From contig JACDEN010000189.1 in NCBI GenBank assembly GCA_013816415.1, positions 1-5,960 on the forward strand: 5,960 bases of DNA, in the 5' to 3' direction. Within the stretch, counting starts at the first letter, position 1, and each line of letters begins with the position of its first letter. The translations under genes were made by a program, and so were the position numbers. This DNA is from Planctomycetota bacterium (GTDB lineage: Bacteria; Planctomycetota; UBA11346). The notes below the pieces were generated by a model, which worked only from the letters and a program-made list of their open reading frames with translations, was not told the DNA's origin and did no database searches. Positions 1 through 5,559 of the stretch are shown here, piece after piece.

Positions 1-161
1 CCACGATGTTCCGCCGAGCGGCCGAGGTGCTGACGCCCGGTGGACGGGTGCTGGTGGTGGCGAACCGCCGCCTGCCCTACGAGCAGGCCCTGCGCGCGAT
101 CGGCCGTTGCCGTATCGTCGACGAGACGGCCGGCTTCAAGATCATCGAAGTGGTGTCATGA
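1..161 (+). CDS. Class I SAM-dependent methyltransferase, RsmC/RlmG-like (C-terminal end only)
   Basis: This is the last 52 or so residues of a protein whose start lies upstream of the window; the first whole codon is at base 3 and the stop TGA is at 159-161. The visible part reads as the end of a Rossmann-fold methyltransferase: a TPGGRVLVVANRRLPYE stretch, followed by a TAGFKIIE strand near the C-terminus. That PGG...VAN.LPY...FK layout is characteristic of the RsmC/RlmG family, which transfers methyl from S-adenosylmethionine to N2 of a guanine in rRNA (G1207 of 16S for RsmC, G1835 of 23S for RlmG). The SAM-binding and NPPF catalytic motifs would lie upstream and cannot be checked, so the choice between RsmC and RlmG stays open. 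The stop codon overlaps the next gene's start (ATGA at 158-161), implying translational coupling to another rRNA-modifying enzyme. Confidence 0.8.
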   Translation, partial: TMFRRAAEVLTPGGRVLVVANRRLPYEQALRAIGRCRIVDETAGFKIIEVVS

Positions 162-886
162 GCGAGCGCCTCGACGGCTACCTCGCCCACCGCGGTTTCG
201 GCACGCGCAGCCAGGCGCGCGACCTGATCCGCCGCGGGGCCGTCACCGTCGATGGCGGCATCTGCCGCGACACCGCGCTGCGCATCGTCGCACAGGAGGT
301 CAGCGTCGCGGGCGAGGTCGTTCCCGTGGGGGTCGACTCCGCGACCTTGCTCGTCCACAAGCCGATCGGCTACGCCTGCAGCCACGACCTCGACGAGGCG
401 CCGCTGCTGGAGGAGCTGATCCCGGCCGAGGTGTCCCACCTGCCGCTCGAGAGCGCTGGCCGGCTCGATCGCGATACCAGCGGCATGATCGTCGTCACCA
501 CCGACGGTGAGCTCATCCATGCGCTCACCAATCCGCGACGCCATGTGCTCAAGCGCTACCGGGTGCGGTACCGCGGCAAGCTCAGCCACCATGCGGTGGC
601 GCGCGCGGCCAAAGGCATCGTCCTCGCCGATGATCCCAAGCCGACGCTGCCGGCGATGCTGGAACTCGAGGGGACGGACGCGGATGGCATCGGCCGCGCC
701 ACCATCCATCTCAGAGAGGGCCGCTATCACCAGGTGCGCAAGATGTTCGCCGAGCTGGGCGGCGAGGTGGTCGCGCTGCACCGCGACCGCATCGGGTCGC
801 TCGAGCTGCCGGCCGATCTCACGTCCGGTCTGGCGCGGTCGCTGACCGATGACGAGCGTTCCCGGATGTTCATCGATCCGTCCTGA
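158..886 (+). CDS. rsuA: 16S rRNA pseudouridine synthase, RsuA/RluB/E/F family
   Basis: The 242-residue product is close in length to E. coli RsuA (231). It should isomerise a uridine of 16S rRNA (U516 in E. coli) to pseudouridine in the cytoplasm during small-subunit assembly. Residues 1 to about 55 form an S4 RNA-binding domain (RLDGYLAHRGFGTRSQARDLI, then the GAVTVDG turn). The catalytic domain has the HKPIGYACS strand at 67-75, motif II GRLDRDTSGM at 101-110 with presumed nucleophile Asp104, and the LREGRYHQVRKMF block at 186-197 followed by LHRDRIG at 207-213. These blocks line up with RsuA better than with RluB/E/F, including the C-terminal LHR.RIG segment. The ATG at 158 is chosen because it opens directly on the S4 domain and overlaps the upstream stop; a TTG at 107 would add 17 unrelated residues. 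The gene ends 12 bases before a convergent gene. Confidence 0.92.
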   Translation: MSERLDGYLAHRGFGTRSQARDLIRRGAVTVDGGICRDTALRIVAQEVSVAGEVVPVGVDSATLLVHKPIGYACSHDLDEAPLLEELIPAEVSHLPLESAGRLDRDTSGMIVVTTDGELIHALTNPRRHVLKRYRVRYRGKLSHHAVARAAKGIVLADDPKPTLPAMLELEGTDADGIGRATIHLREGRYHQVRKMFAELGGEVVALHRDRIGSLELPADLTSGLARSLTDDERSRMFIDPS

Positions 887-898
887 GCCGGCCGCGCC

Positions 899-1459
899 TC
901 ACTTGATCAGCGCGCTCAGCGTCTTGAACACCGGGGTGCCCGCCAGACGCTGCCAACGCATGACGATGCTCTCGGTCGGCACCAGCAGTGCTCCCAGCGC
1001 GCGCATCGCGTCCAACGCCTGGTCGCGATGGAGATCCTTGCGGCTCGAGACCGCGTCCGCGGCGACCACCACTCCGGTGCCGTGCGCGATGAGATCGGCG
1101 GCGGTATGCAGGACGCAGACATGGGTTTCGACTCCGCACAGGACCACGTGCGCACGTCCCAGCGAATCGAGATGCATGCGCAGGAGGGGATCGTCCATGC
1201 AGCTGAAATGCATCTTCTCGAAACGCGGCGCGTCGGGATGCGCCTGCCGCAGGTAGGGCAGGGTCTCGCCGAGGCCTTTGGGATACTGTTCGCTGATCGT
1301 GGTGGGAACCTCGAGCAGCCGCGCCGCCTCGAGCAGGATCCGGCAGTTGCGTCCGCAGGCCTGATCAGAGGCCATCGCGGGAATCACCGGCAGGAAACGC
1401 TCCTGCATGTCGATGAGCATGAGCGCGCTGGTGGCGGGGGTGATGTCGAAGCTGGGCAT
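899..1459 (-). CDS. Isochorismatase-family hydrolase, ISOC2/YcaC-like
   Basis: The 186-residue cysteine hydrolase has the alpha/beta fold of the isochorismatase superfamily. The expected catalytic triad is visible: Asp17 in LMLIDMQERF, Lys82 in RFEKMHFSC, and Cys115 in LCGVETHVCVLHTAADL. The EQYPKGLG segment at 57-64 and the C-terminal FKTLSALIK closely resemble the ISOC2-like branch (human ISOC2 has EQYPQGLG and FKEIQKLIK). This points away from true isochorismatases of siderophore synthesis and from nicotinamidases. Family members hydrolyse small amides or have unknown substrates, so none is assigned. The protein is probably cytoplasmic; no signal peptide is seen. The ATG start is supported by an AGGA site 7 bases upstream. 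It is last of four minus-strand genes, 104 bases after the PPM phosphatase, and converges on rsuA with no obvious terminator between them. Its role beside the phosphatases is unclear. Confidence 0.88.
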   Translation of the reverse strand: MPSFDITPATSALMLIDMQERFLPVIPAMASDQACGRNCRILLEAARLLEVPTTISEQYPKGLGETLPYLRQAHPDAPRFEKMHFSCMDDPLLRMHLDSLGRAHVVLCGVETHVCVLHTAADLIAHGTGVVVAADAVSSRKDLHRDQALDAMRALGALLVPTESIVMRWQRLAGTPVFKTLSALIK

Positions 1460-1466
1460 GCCGCGA

Positions 1467-1470
1467 TCCT
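1467..1470 (-). promoter_or_regulatory. Shine-Dalgarno site of the isochorismatase-family gene
   Basis: AGGA on the minus strand lies 7 bases before the ATG at 1459, which is good spacing and fixes that start. It is the only clear Shine-Dalgarno match among the starts in this window. Confidence 0.55.
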
Positions 1471-1482
1471 ATGCGCGGCCGC

Positions 1483-1503
1483 AGCCGTGACCATGCCACG
1501 GCT
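1483..1503. repeat. Perfect 7-bp inverted repeat in the leader of the hydrolase gene
   Basis: AGCCGTG (1483-1489) and CACGGCT (1497-1503) are exact reverse complements separated by 7 bases, 23 bases upstream of the hydrolase start. It could be an operator half-site pair or a leader-RNA hairpin. No U-run follows on either strand, so it is not an intrinsic terminator. I see no convincing -35/-10 pair around it. Confidence 0.4.
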
Positions 1504-1533
1504 TTCAGCAGGAAAGCATGCCAGCACCACGAT

Positions 1534-1549
1534 AAAATCGCGAAGCGAT
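1534..1549 (-). terminator. Weak candidate intrinsic terminator after the PPM phosphatase
   Basis: Read on the minus strand, ATCGC-TTC-GCGAT forms a 5-bp perfect stem with a 3-base loop and runs straight into TTTTAT, beginning 14 bases after the phosphatase stop codon. Position and T-run fit a terminator. The stem is short and only moderately GC-rich, so efficiency would be low. Confidence 0.35.
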
Positions 1550-1563
1550 GTGAGAAATGCGGA

Positions 1564-2295
1564 CTAGACCGAGCGGATCAGCGCCACGGTGATGTTGTCG
1601 ATGCCGCCGCGCTCGTTCGCGAGGTCGACCAGCCCCAGGCAGCCGAGCTCGAGGTTGGCGGCGGAGGTCACCAGCGACAGCATCTCGTCGTCGCTGACCA
1701 TGTCGCAAAGCCCATCGCTGCACAGCAGGTAGACGTCGCCCGGGCGCAGATCCTCGATGGTGATGTCGACGGTGATCTGATCCATGCCGAGCGCACGCGT
1801 CACGATGTTCGCGAGCAGCGACGCCTCCTCGCTCTTGGGATCGAGCAGTCCCGCGCGCACGCGTTCGGCGACCAGGCTGTGATCGGTGCTGACCTGCTCG
1901 ATCGCGGCGCCGGCGATGCGGTAGATGCGGCTGTCGCCGACGTTCGCGGTGACCACGCGGTCGTCCATGAAGGCGCAGGCGACAACCGTGGTTCCCATGT
2001 CGAAGAGCGTGGGGTCGACCTGCGCGCGGCTGAGGATGTGGTCGTTCGCGCCGAACACCGCCTGCTTCATCGCCTCGATGACCTTGTCCTCGTCGCTCCA
2101 GTCGCCGGGCTTGAGCTGGCGCAGGCCATTCGAGATCACGCGCACCGCGAGCTCGCTCGCGATGTGGCCGCCGGCGTGCCCGCCCATGCCGTCGCAGACG
2201 ATCGAGATGCGCTCGCGAACATCGTAGTAGACGGAATCCTCGTTGTTCTCGCGCACCCGCCCTTGGTGCGTGAGGGCGGCCATTTGGAGTTTCAC
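1564..2295 (-). CDS. PPM/PP2C-type serine/threonine protein phosphatase (PrpC/Stp/PstP-like)
   Basis: The 243-residue protein is essentially one bare PP2C domain, the usual size for bacterial PrpC/Stp1 enzymes. These Mn/Mg-dependent phosphatases remove phosphate from Ser/Thr, commonly opposing a Hanks-type kinase. Motifs in order are RVRENNED at 13-20 (Asp20), CDGMGGHAGG at 34-43 (metal ligands Asp35/Gly36), MGTTVV at 100-105, NVGDSRIYR at 118-126, TDHSL at 137-141, LCSDGLCDMVSDDE at 191-204 (Asp194) and GGIDNITVALI at 230-240 (Asp233, Asn234). All expected catalytic acids are present. There is no membrane segment or sensor domain, so it is probably cytosolic. The start is GTG at 2295, with an in-frame ATG four codons later as the alternative; neither has a good Shine-Dalgarno. 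It lies 108 bases downstream of the SpoIIE-type phosphatase on the same strand, across a heptamer-repeat gap. No kinase gene is in the window. Confidence 0.93.
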   Translation of the reverse strand: MKLQMAALTHQGRVRENNEDSVYYDVRERISIVCDGMGGHAGGHIASELAVRVISNGLRQLKPGDWSDEDKVIEAMKQAVFGANDHILSRAQVDPTLFDMGTTVVACAFMDDRVVTANVGDSRIYRIAGAAIEQVSTDHSLVAERVRAGLLDPKSEEASLLANIVTRALGMDQITVDITIEDLRPGDVYLLCSDGLCDMVSDDEMLSLVTSAANLELGCLGLVDLANERGGIDNITVALIRSV

Positions 2296-2302
2296 GGGGA
2301 CC

Positions 2303-2337
2303 GTCCGGGGTACTGGGTCCGGGGTCCGACGTCGGAG
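2303..2337. repeat. Degenerate 7-bp phased repeat, GTCCGGG family
   Basis: Five consecutive heptamers share a phase: GTCCGGG at 2303, GTACTGG at 2310, GTCCGGG at 2317, GTCCGAC at 2324 and GTCGGAG at 2331. The first two bases are GT in every unit. The block lies immediately upstream of the PPM phosphatase start and contains a 12-bp palindrome. Confidence 0.5.
2325..2336. repeat. Perfect 12-bp palindrome TCCGACGTCGGA
   Basis: The sequence is its own reverse complement over 12 bases and sits 30-41 bases upstream of the phosphatase GTG codon. It could be a dimeric regulator's site or a by-product of the surrounding heptamer words. No matching second copy was noticed in the window. Confidence 0.4.
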
Positions 2338-2352
2338 AGACGGACGATGGCG

Positions 2353-2394
2353 CGGTGGGCTGAGAACCGAGAACGCAGGACATAGAACGGCGAC
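2353..2394 (-). repeat. Degenerate 7-bp phased repeat, TTCTCNG family
   Basis: On the minus strand, six consecutive heptamers keep C at position 3 and G at position 7. They are GTCGCCG (2394-2388), TTCTATG (2387-2381), TCCTGCG (2380-2374), TTCTCGG (2373-2367), TTCTCAG (2366-2360) and CCCACCG (2359-2353). The block begins 9 bases after the stop of the SpoIIE-type gene. Its word differs from the GTCCGGG block next to it, and the phase is shifted by one base. Confidence 0.45.
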
Positions 2395-2403
2395 CGCGTC
2401 ATC

Positions 2404-4341
2404 TCATTCCACCGTCAATGCCAGGATCGTGATGTCGTCGCTGACGGGAAGGGTTCCGCGGAAACGGCGGATGTGGTCCATGACGTGGCCGAGCAGCGAT
2501 TCGGGGCCTTCGGGCGAATGCTTCTTGAGCACGTCGCCGAGGCGGTCGGTGCCGTATTCCTCCTGCTGCGCGTTCATCGTCTCGGTGACGCCGTCGGTAT
2601 AGAGCAGGAAGACGTCGCCCGCGTTGAGCTGGGTGGTCTCCTCTTCGAGGCTCTGGCGGAACACCTGGCCGGCCTTCATGCCGAGCACCATGCCCTTGGG
2701 CTTCACCTCGACCAGGGTATCGCTCTTCGCGTTGTAGCGCATCGCCGGGGTGCCGCCAGCGCGCGCCCAGGTGATGGACTGGTCGTAGGGCGAGAGGATG
2801 CCGTAGATCATCGAGATGAACATCTTGCCGCCGAGATCGCGCGTCAGCGCGTCGTTCACCTTGGCCAGGGTCTCGGCGGGACCGGCGCCGATCGAGGCGT
2901 AGATTTCGAGCGTCTTCTTCGCCATCGACATGATCAGGCCCGCTTGCACGCCGTGCCCGCTGACGTCGCCGAGCGCGAATCCGATGCGTCCGTCCGAGAG
3001 CGTGATGAACTCGTAGAAGTCACCGGTGATGTCCGAGCAGGCTTCATAGCGGGTGGCGAACTTGAAGCCGGGCAGCTCGGGCGACTGCGCGAGCATGGTC
3101 GCCTGCAGATTGCGCGCATGGATGACGTCCGTGCGCGAGTGCGGCGTCGGCTCCTTGGCGGAATCCGGAGCCTCGGCGTCGGCCTCGTCCATCCACGTCG
3201 AGCCCTGCCCCACATCCGACGGCTTGACGCGATCCGAGGAGACCTTGTCGAGCGAGGTCCCCGCCAGCACATCGCCCTTGGGGTTGCCGAAGAGCGGACC
3301 GGCCGGCGGCGCGGCGGTCGGCGCCGCCGGCGGCATGACCACCGAGCGATGCTTGCGGTAGTTGGACTGCCCGGGTGCCTCGCCGACTGGACGTTGGTTG
3401 CCCGTCACGCTGTCATGCGCTCCCGAGGCGGGACGGGCGACTGGCGGAGTGCGCATGCCCTGGCGCTGCGGCAGGCTCGGAGGGTTCGCGCCGGGCATGA
3501 TCTTGGTGACGCCGGTCGGGGTATGGGTCGATGGCTTGGCGGCGATGGTGCCGGGCGCCCCGCCGCCGGCCGACTGCTGGACCAGGGACTCGGGCTGCGT
3601 CTCGAGCCGCTCGGGGGTGAAGGCCGGGCAGCGCAGCAGCAGGTGCTTCGAGATCGGGTCGATGGCGAAATGCCAATCGTTGGGCGACGAGATGACGATC
3701 TCCGGCGTGTGGCCGAGGCAGCACGGGCACACCCATTGGCCGTTGGCGTCGGTATAGCGCCACACCGAGAACTGCAGCTGCTGGGCGACCACCTGCGACA
3801 GGCCCGGCGCGCGTGACGACAGGTCGCGGGCGCGCTGGATGTCCTCGGCGGAATAGATGATGCCTTGGCGGTACGACGGGCACACGCGCAGGTGGCCAGC
3901 CATCGCCTGGAACACGAAGTTGTTCAGCTGCCCGCCCTGCAGGCGCACGGCGAGGATGCGGTCGAGGCACGACGGGCAGAACCACACCGCCTCATGGTCG
4001 TAAACGCGCCACGCCGGATTGTTCTCGGCCTGGAAGGTCATGTTCTCGAAGTGCATCCGCTCCGAGACGACGTTCTGATCCTGCGGCTGGCCGCGGCCGG
4101 CGCTGTACGAGCGGCAACCTTCGAGATGGACGGCGAGCGAATCCTCGCGGGTGCGGCCCTGGCGCTTGACCACCGCGCTCAGGCAGAACGGACAGATCCA
4201 TTTGCCGTTCTGGGCGAAGAACCCCCACGAGGGATCCCCGGTCAGCCGTTCGCGCACCACCTGCGACAACGGGCTCGACCCCCGGATGCCGATACCCGCG
4301 GGTTTGGGACCGCTCCGCGGAGGTTTTTGGCGATCGTCCAT
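2404..4341 (-). CDS. SpoIIE/RsbU-type PP2C phosphatase with three N-terminal CxxC-H-C modules
   Basis: This 645-residue protein has three parts. Residues 25-241 hold three related, probably zinc-binding modules: C50/C53/H72/C76, C122/C125/H150/C154 and C205/C208/H233/C238. Each has a W-x8-W lead-in (39/48, 111/120, 194/203) and a CPxCL core. Residues 242-404 are a Pro/Ala/Ser/Gly-rich, probably disordered linker. Residues about 405-645 are a SpoIIE (PP2C-like) domain: an RNLQATMLAQ helix, SDITGDFYEF (Asp441), LGDVSGHGVQAGL (Asp459), LLYTDGVTET (Asp583) and SDDITILAL (Asp635/Asp636), so the metal site looks intact. Family members dephosphorylate Ser/Thr, typically on anti-sigma antagonists or response partners. 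No membrane segment or signal peptide is seen, so it is probably cytosolic. It starts with ATG, preceded only by a distant AAGG. The phosphatase call is firm; the N-terminal role (metal, redox or protein-partner sensing) is inferred. Confidence 0.92.
   Translation of the reverse strand: MDDRQKPPRSGPKPAGIGIRGSSPLSQVVRERLTGDPSWGFFAQNGKWICPFCLSAVVKRQGRTREDSLAVHLEGCRSYSAGRGQPQDQNVVSERMHFENMTFQAENNPAWRVYDHEAVWFCPSCLDRILAVRLQGGQLNNFVFQAMAGHLRVCPSYRQGIIYSAEDIQRARDLSSRAPGLSQVVAQQLQFSVWRYTDANGQWVCPCCLGHTPEIVISSPNDWHFAIDPISKHLLLRCPAFTPERLETQPESLVQQSAGGGAPGTIAAKPSTHTPTGVTKIMPGANPPSLPQRQGMRTPPVARPASGAHDSVTGNQRPVGEAPGQSNYRKHRSVVMPPAAPTAAPPAGPLFGNPKGDVLAGTSLDKVSSDRVKPSDVGQGSTWMDEADAEAPDSAKEPTPHSRTDVIHARNLQATMLAQSPELPGFKFATRYEACSDITGDFYEFITLSDGRIGFALGDVSGHGVQAGLIMSMAKKTLEIYASIGAGPAETLAKVNDALTRDLGGKMFISMIYGILSPYDQSITWARAGGTPAMRYNAKSDTLVEVKPKGMVLGMKAGQVFRQSLEEETTQLNAGDVFLLYTDGVTETMNAQQEEYGTDRLGDVLKKHSPEGPESLLGHVMDHIRRFRGTLPVSDDITILALTVE
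3619..4269 (-). other. Triplicated CxxC-H-C module within the SpoIIE-type phosphatase
   Basis: The three copies cover residues about 25-80, 96-157 and 180-241. Copies 1 and 3 also share an LSQVV helix before the Trp-rich strand, and an NGKWICPFCL versus NGQWVCPCCL core. Copies 2 and 3 end in HLRVCPSY and HLLLRCPAF. His-to-Cys spacing is HxxxC in copies 1 and 2 and HxxxxC in copy 3. The pattern is that of a treble-clef or C2HC-like zinc site. I do not recognise it as a named family. Confidence 0.6.
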
Positions 4342-4561
4342 GACGGGAGCGCAACCTTACGTTGACGGTCGCTGGGACGCAACCATGCACGGCCTGCGAA
4401 ATACGTCCCGAGCGCTGGAAACCGCATCAGATGGACGCATGGACCGGGCCGCGCGGTACCCTAGGAGGATACGCCGCGGGCGTTGTCCGTGAAGCGCCTT
4501 CCGGAGGGCGAGGGGCGTGCGGGTGATCGGGTGCATCGCGCGCGGCGACGACATGGGGGTC
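4342..4561. other. Intergenic gap between metallophosphoesterase and SpoIIE-type phosphatase
   Basis: These 220 bases carry no supported gene. On the minus strand TTGCGT (4374-4369), 17 bases and TAAGGT resemble a very weak promoter (three of six bases match at each box) just before the SpoIIE-type start; I do not call it. An AGGAGG on the plus strand at 4463-4468 has no start codon at usable spacing. No 7-bp phased words were seen here, unlike in the other two large gaps. Confidence 0.5.
4495..4510. repeat. Near-perfect 16-bp palindrome in the gap
   Basis: CGCCTTCCGGAGGGCG pairs with itself at every position except one T/G pair at 4499/4506. It lies about 50 bases beyond the metallophosphoesterase stop. 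With no T-run on either strand it is not a typical intrinsic terminator; it might stabilise the mRNA 3' end. Confidence 0.3.
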
Positions 4562-5326
4562 TCAGCGACCCTGGCGCAGTCGCTCGGCGAGGTAGTTGTC
4601 GAGATAGGGGTTGGCCTCGATCGCCTTGGCCGTGTGCTCGACGTCGTACTCGACCCGGCGGAAGATCGCCCGCGGCGCCTGGGCATCGTCGTCGAGCAGG
4701 ACGTAGGAGGCCCGCTGGTCTCCGTCGCGCGGCTGACCAACCGAGCCGATGTTGATCAGCGCCTTTTCGCCCTTCTCGATGAAATAGGTCTGGCCCCACA
4801 GCATGGTCGGCGGGATGAAGGTCTGGTCCTCGAGGAACACGCCGGGGATATGGGTGTGGCCGACGAAGCAGACGTGCGGGATGAGGGCGAAGATCTCGGA
4901 CATCTTCGGGCCGTTCTTGCAGTCCTTCGGCATCACGTATTCGCGCGTCGGCTGACGCGGGCTCGCGTGCGTGAACAGGAACTTCCCCTCCTGCGCGTGC
5001 AATTGGAGGTTCTGCAGGATGTGCCAGCGGTGGTTGCGGGTCTCCTCGTCGCCGGCGGTCTTCAGGTGTTCGCGCGTCCAGTCGATGGCGCGCTTGGCCC
5101 GGGGATTGAAATTCTCGGCACCGAACAGCAGGGCCTCCTCATGGTTGCCCATCAGCACCGCGCCGCAGCGCCGGACCAGGTCCAGGCACTCGCCGGGATA
5201 GGGGCCATAGCCGACGACGTCGCCGAGGCAGATGACCCGCTCGGCGCCATGCGCCTCCATGTCGGCGATGACGCGCTCGAGCGCGTTCAGATTGCCGTGG
5301 ATGTCGCTGATCAGGCCCTGGATCAC
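4562..5326 (-). CDS. Calcineurin-like metallophosphoesterase (YfcE/Metallophos_2 type)
   Basis: The 254-residue enzyme has a complete dinuclear metal site: Asp8 and His10 in LISDIHGNLNAL, Asp36 in LGDVVGYGP, Asn61/His62 in MGNHEE, His120 in FTHASP, and His157/His159 in VGHTHIPG. A NIGSVGQPRDG block follows near the C-terminus. Members hydrolyse phosphomonoesters or phosphodiesters, often with unknown natural substrates; none is assigned. The REYVMPKD segment at 128-135 and the long GHTHIPGVFLED-to-GSVGQPRDGD stretch recall an extended form I associate with Planctomycetota. The start is taken as GTG at 5326, two codons before the first conserved strand. The frame stays open to 5560, but that extension only translates repeats into Pro/Thr/His-rich sequence. 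A TAGGG lies too close to the GTG (2 bases) to be a normal Shine-Dalgarno. It is first of the four minus-strand genes and divergent from the MFS gene. Confidence 0.88.
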   Translation of the reverse strand: MIQGLISDIHGNLNALERVIADMEAHGAERVICLGDVVGYGPYPGECLDLVRRCGAVLMGNHEEALLFGAENFNPRAKRAIDWTREHLKTAGDEETRNHRWHILQNLQLHAQEGKFLFTHASPRQPTREYVMPKDCKNGPKMSEIFALIPHVCFVGHTHIPGVFLEDQTFIPPTMLWGQTYFIEKGEKALINIGSVGQPRDGDQRASYVLLDDDAQAPRAIFRRVEYDVEHTAKAIEANPYLDNYLAERLRQGR

Positions 5327-5370
5327 GACCCTACTTGAACCCTTTGCCCCGCGGACACAAGACCGGGGAC

Positions 5371-5458
5371 TGGTGGTTGGTGGTTGGTGGGTGGTGGTTG
5401 GTGGGTGGTGGGTGGTGGGTGGTGGGTGGTGGGACTGCTGGTTGGTGGTTGGTGGTGG
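5371..5458 (+). repeat. G-rich 7-bp tandem repeat, TGGTGGK, with G-quadruplex potential
   Basis: Nine uninterrupted heptamers cover 5371-5433. Units at 5371, 5378 and 5392 are TGGTGGT; units at 5385, 5399, 5406, 5413, 5420 and 5427 are TGGTGGG. Only the last base varies. After a short break (ACTGC), TGGTTGG units, a rotation of the same word, resume at 5439-5458. Five GGG runs from 5403 to 5433, each separated by TGGT, satisfy the usual G3/N1-7 quadruplex rule. The array lies between the divergent metallophosphoesterase and MFS genes. Confidence 0.85.
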
Positions 5459-5559
5459 AAAACCTCTCGACCGGGGCGGTTCGAGGTCGGAGCCGCCTGA
5501 TCGATTCCCAACCCCCAACCTCCAAACCCCATCCATCAACCACCAACCACCAACCACCA
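5371..5559. repeat. 20-bp perfect inverted repeat joining the two heptamer arrays
   Basis: Bases 5371-5390 are the exact reverse complement of 5540-5559, with 149 bases between the arms. Because the arms are themselves periodic, pairing in several registers 7 bases apart is possible. It could extrude as a cruciform or form a long-range hairpin in a read-through transcript. Confidence 0.7.

Noticed and set aside
107..157. Upstream TTG start for the RsuA-type gene
   Set aside because: It would add 17 Arg-rich residues unrelated to the family. The ATG at 158 opens directly on the S4 domain and overlaps the preceding stop.
887..898. Bidirectional terminator between the convergent rsuA-type and hydrolase genes
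   Set aside because: Only 12 GC-rich bases separate the stops, and there is no stem with a flanking T-run.
1471..2385. Plus-strand open frame of 304 codons opposite the PPM phosphatase
   Set aside because: The residue composition (Asp/His/Arg/Ala/Val) is that of an antisense shadow. The minus-strand frame carries every PP2C motif.
2473..3816. Long plus-strand open frame (447 codons) antisense to the SpoIIE-type gene
   Set aside because: It is His/Arg/Gly/Val-rich with no recognisable motif and lies opposite a gene with intact catalytic motifs. Such shadows are expected at this GC content.
4463..4468. AGGAGG as a ribosome binding site for a small plus-strand gene
   Set aside because: The nearest possible starts, TTG at 4483 and GTG at 4489, are 14 or more bases away. 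The frame they open is antisense to the metallophosphoesterase and has no recognisable content.
4495..4510. Intrinsic terminator for the metallophosphoesterase
   Set aside because: The palindrome has a mismatch in minus-strand RNA and no following U-run.
4517..5338. Plus-strand open frame of 273 codons opposite the metallophosphoesterase
   Set aside because: It has no conserved motif, whereas the minus strand has a full metal site.
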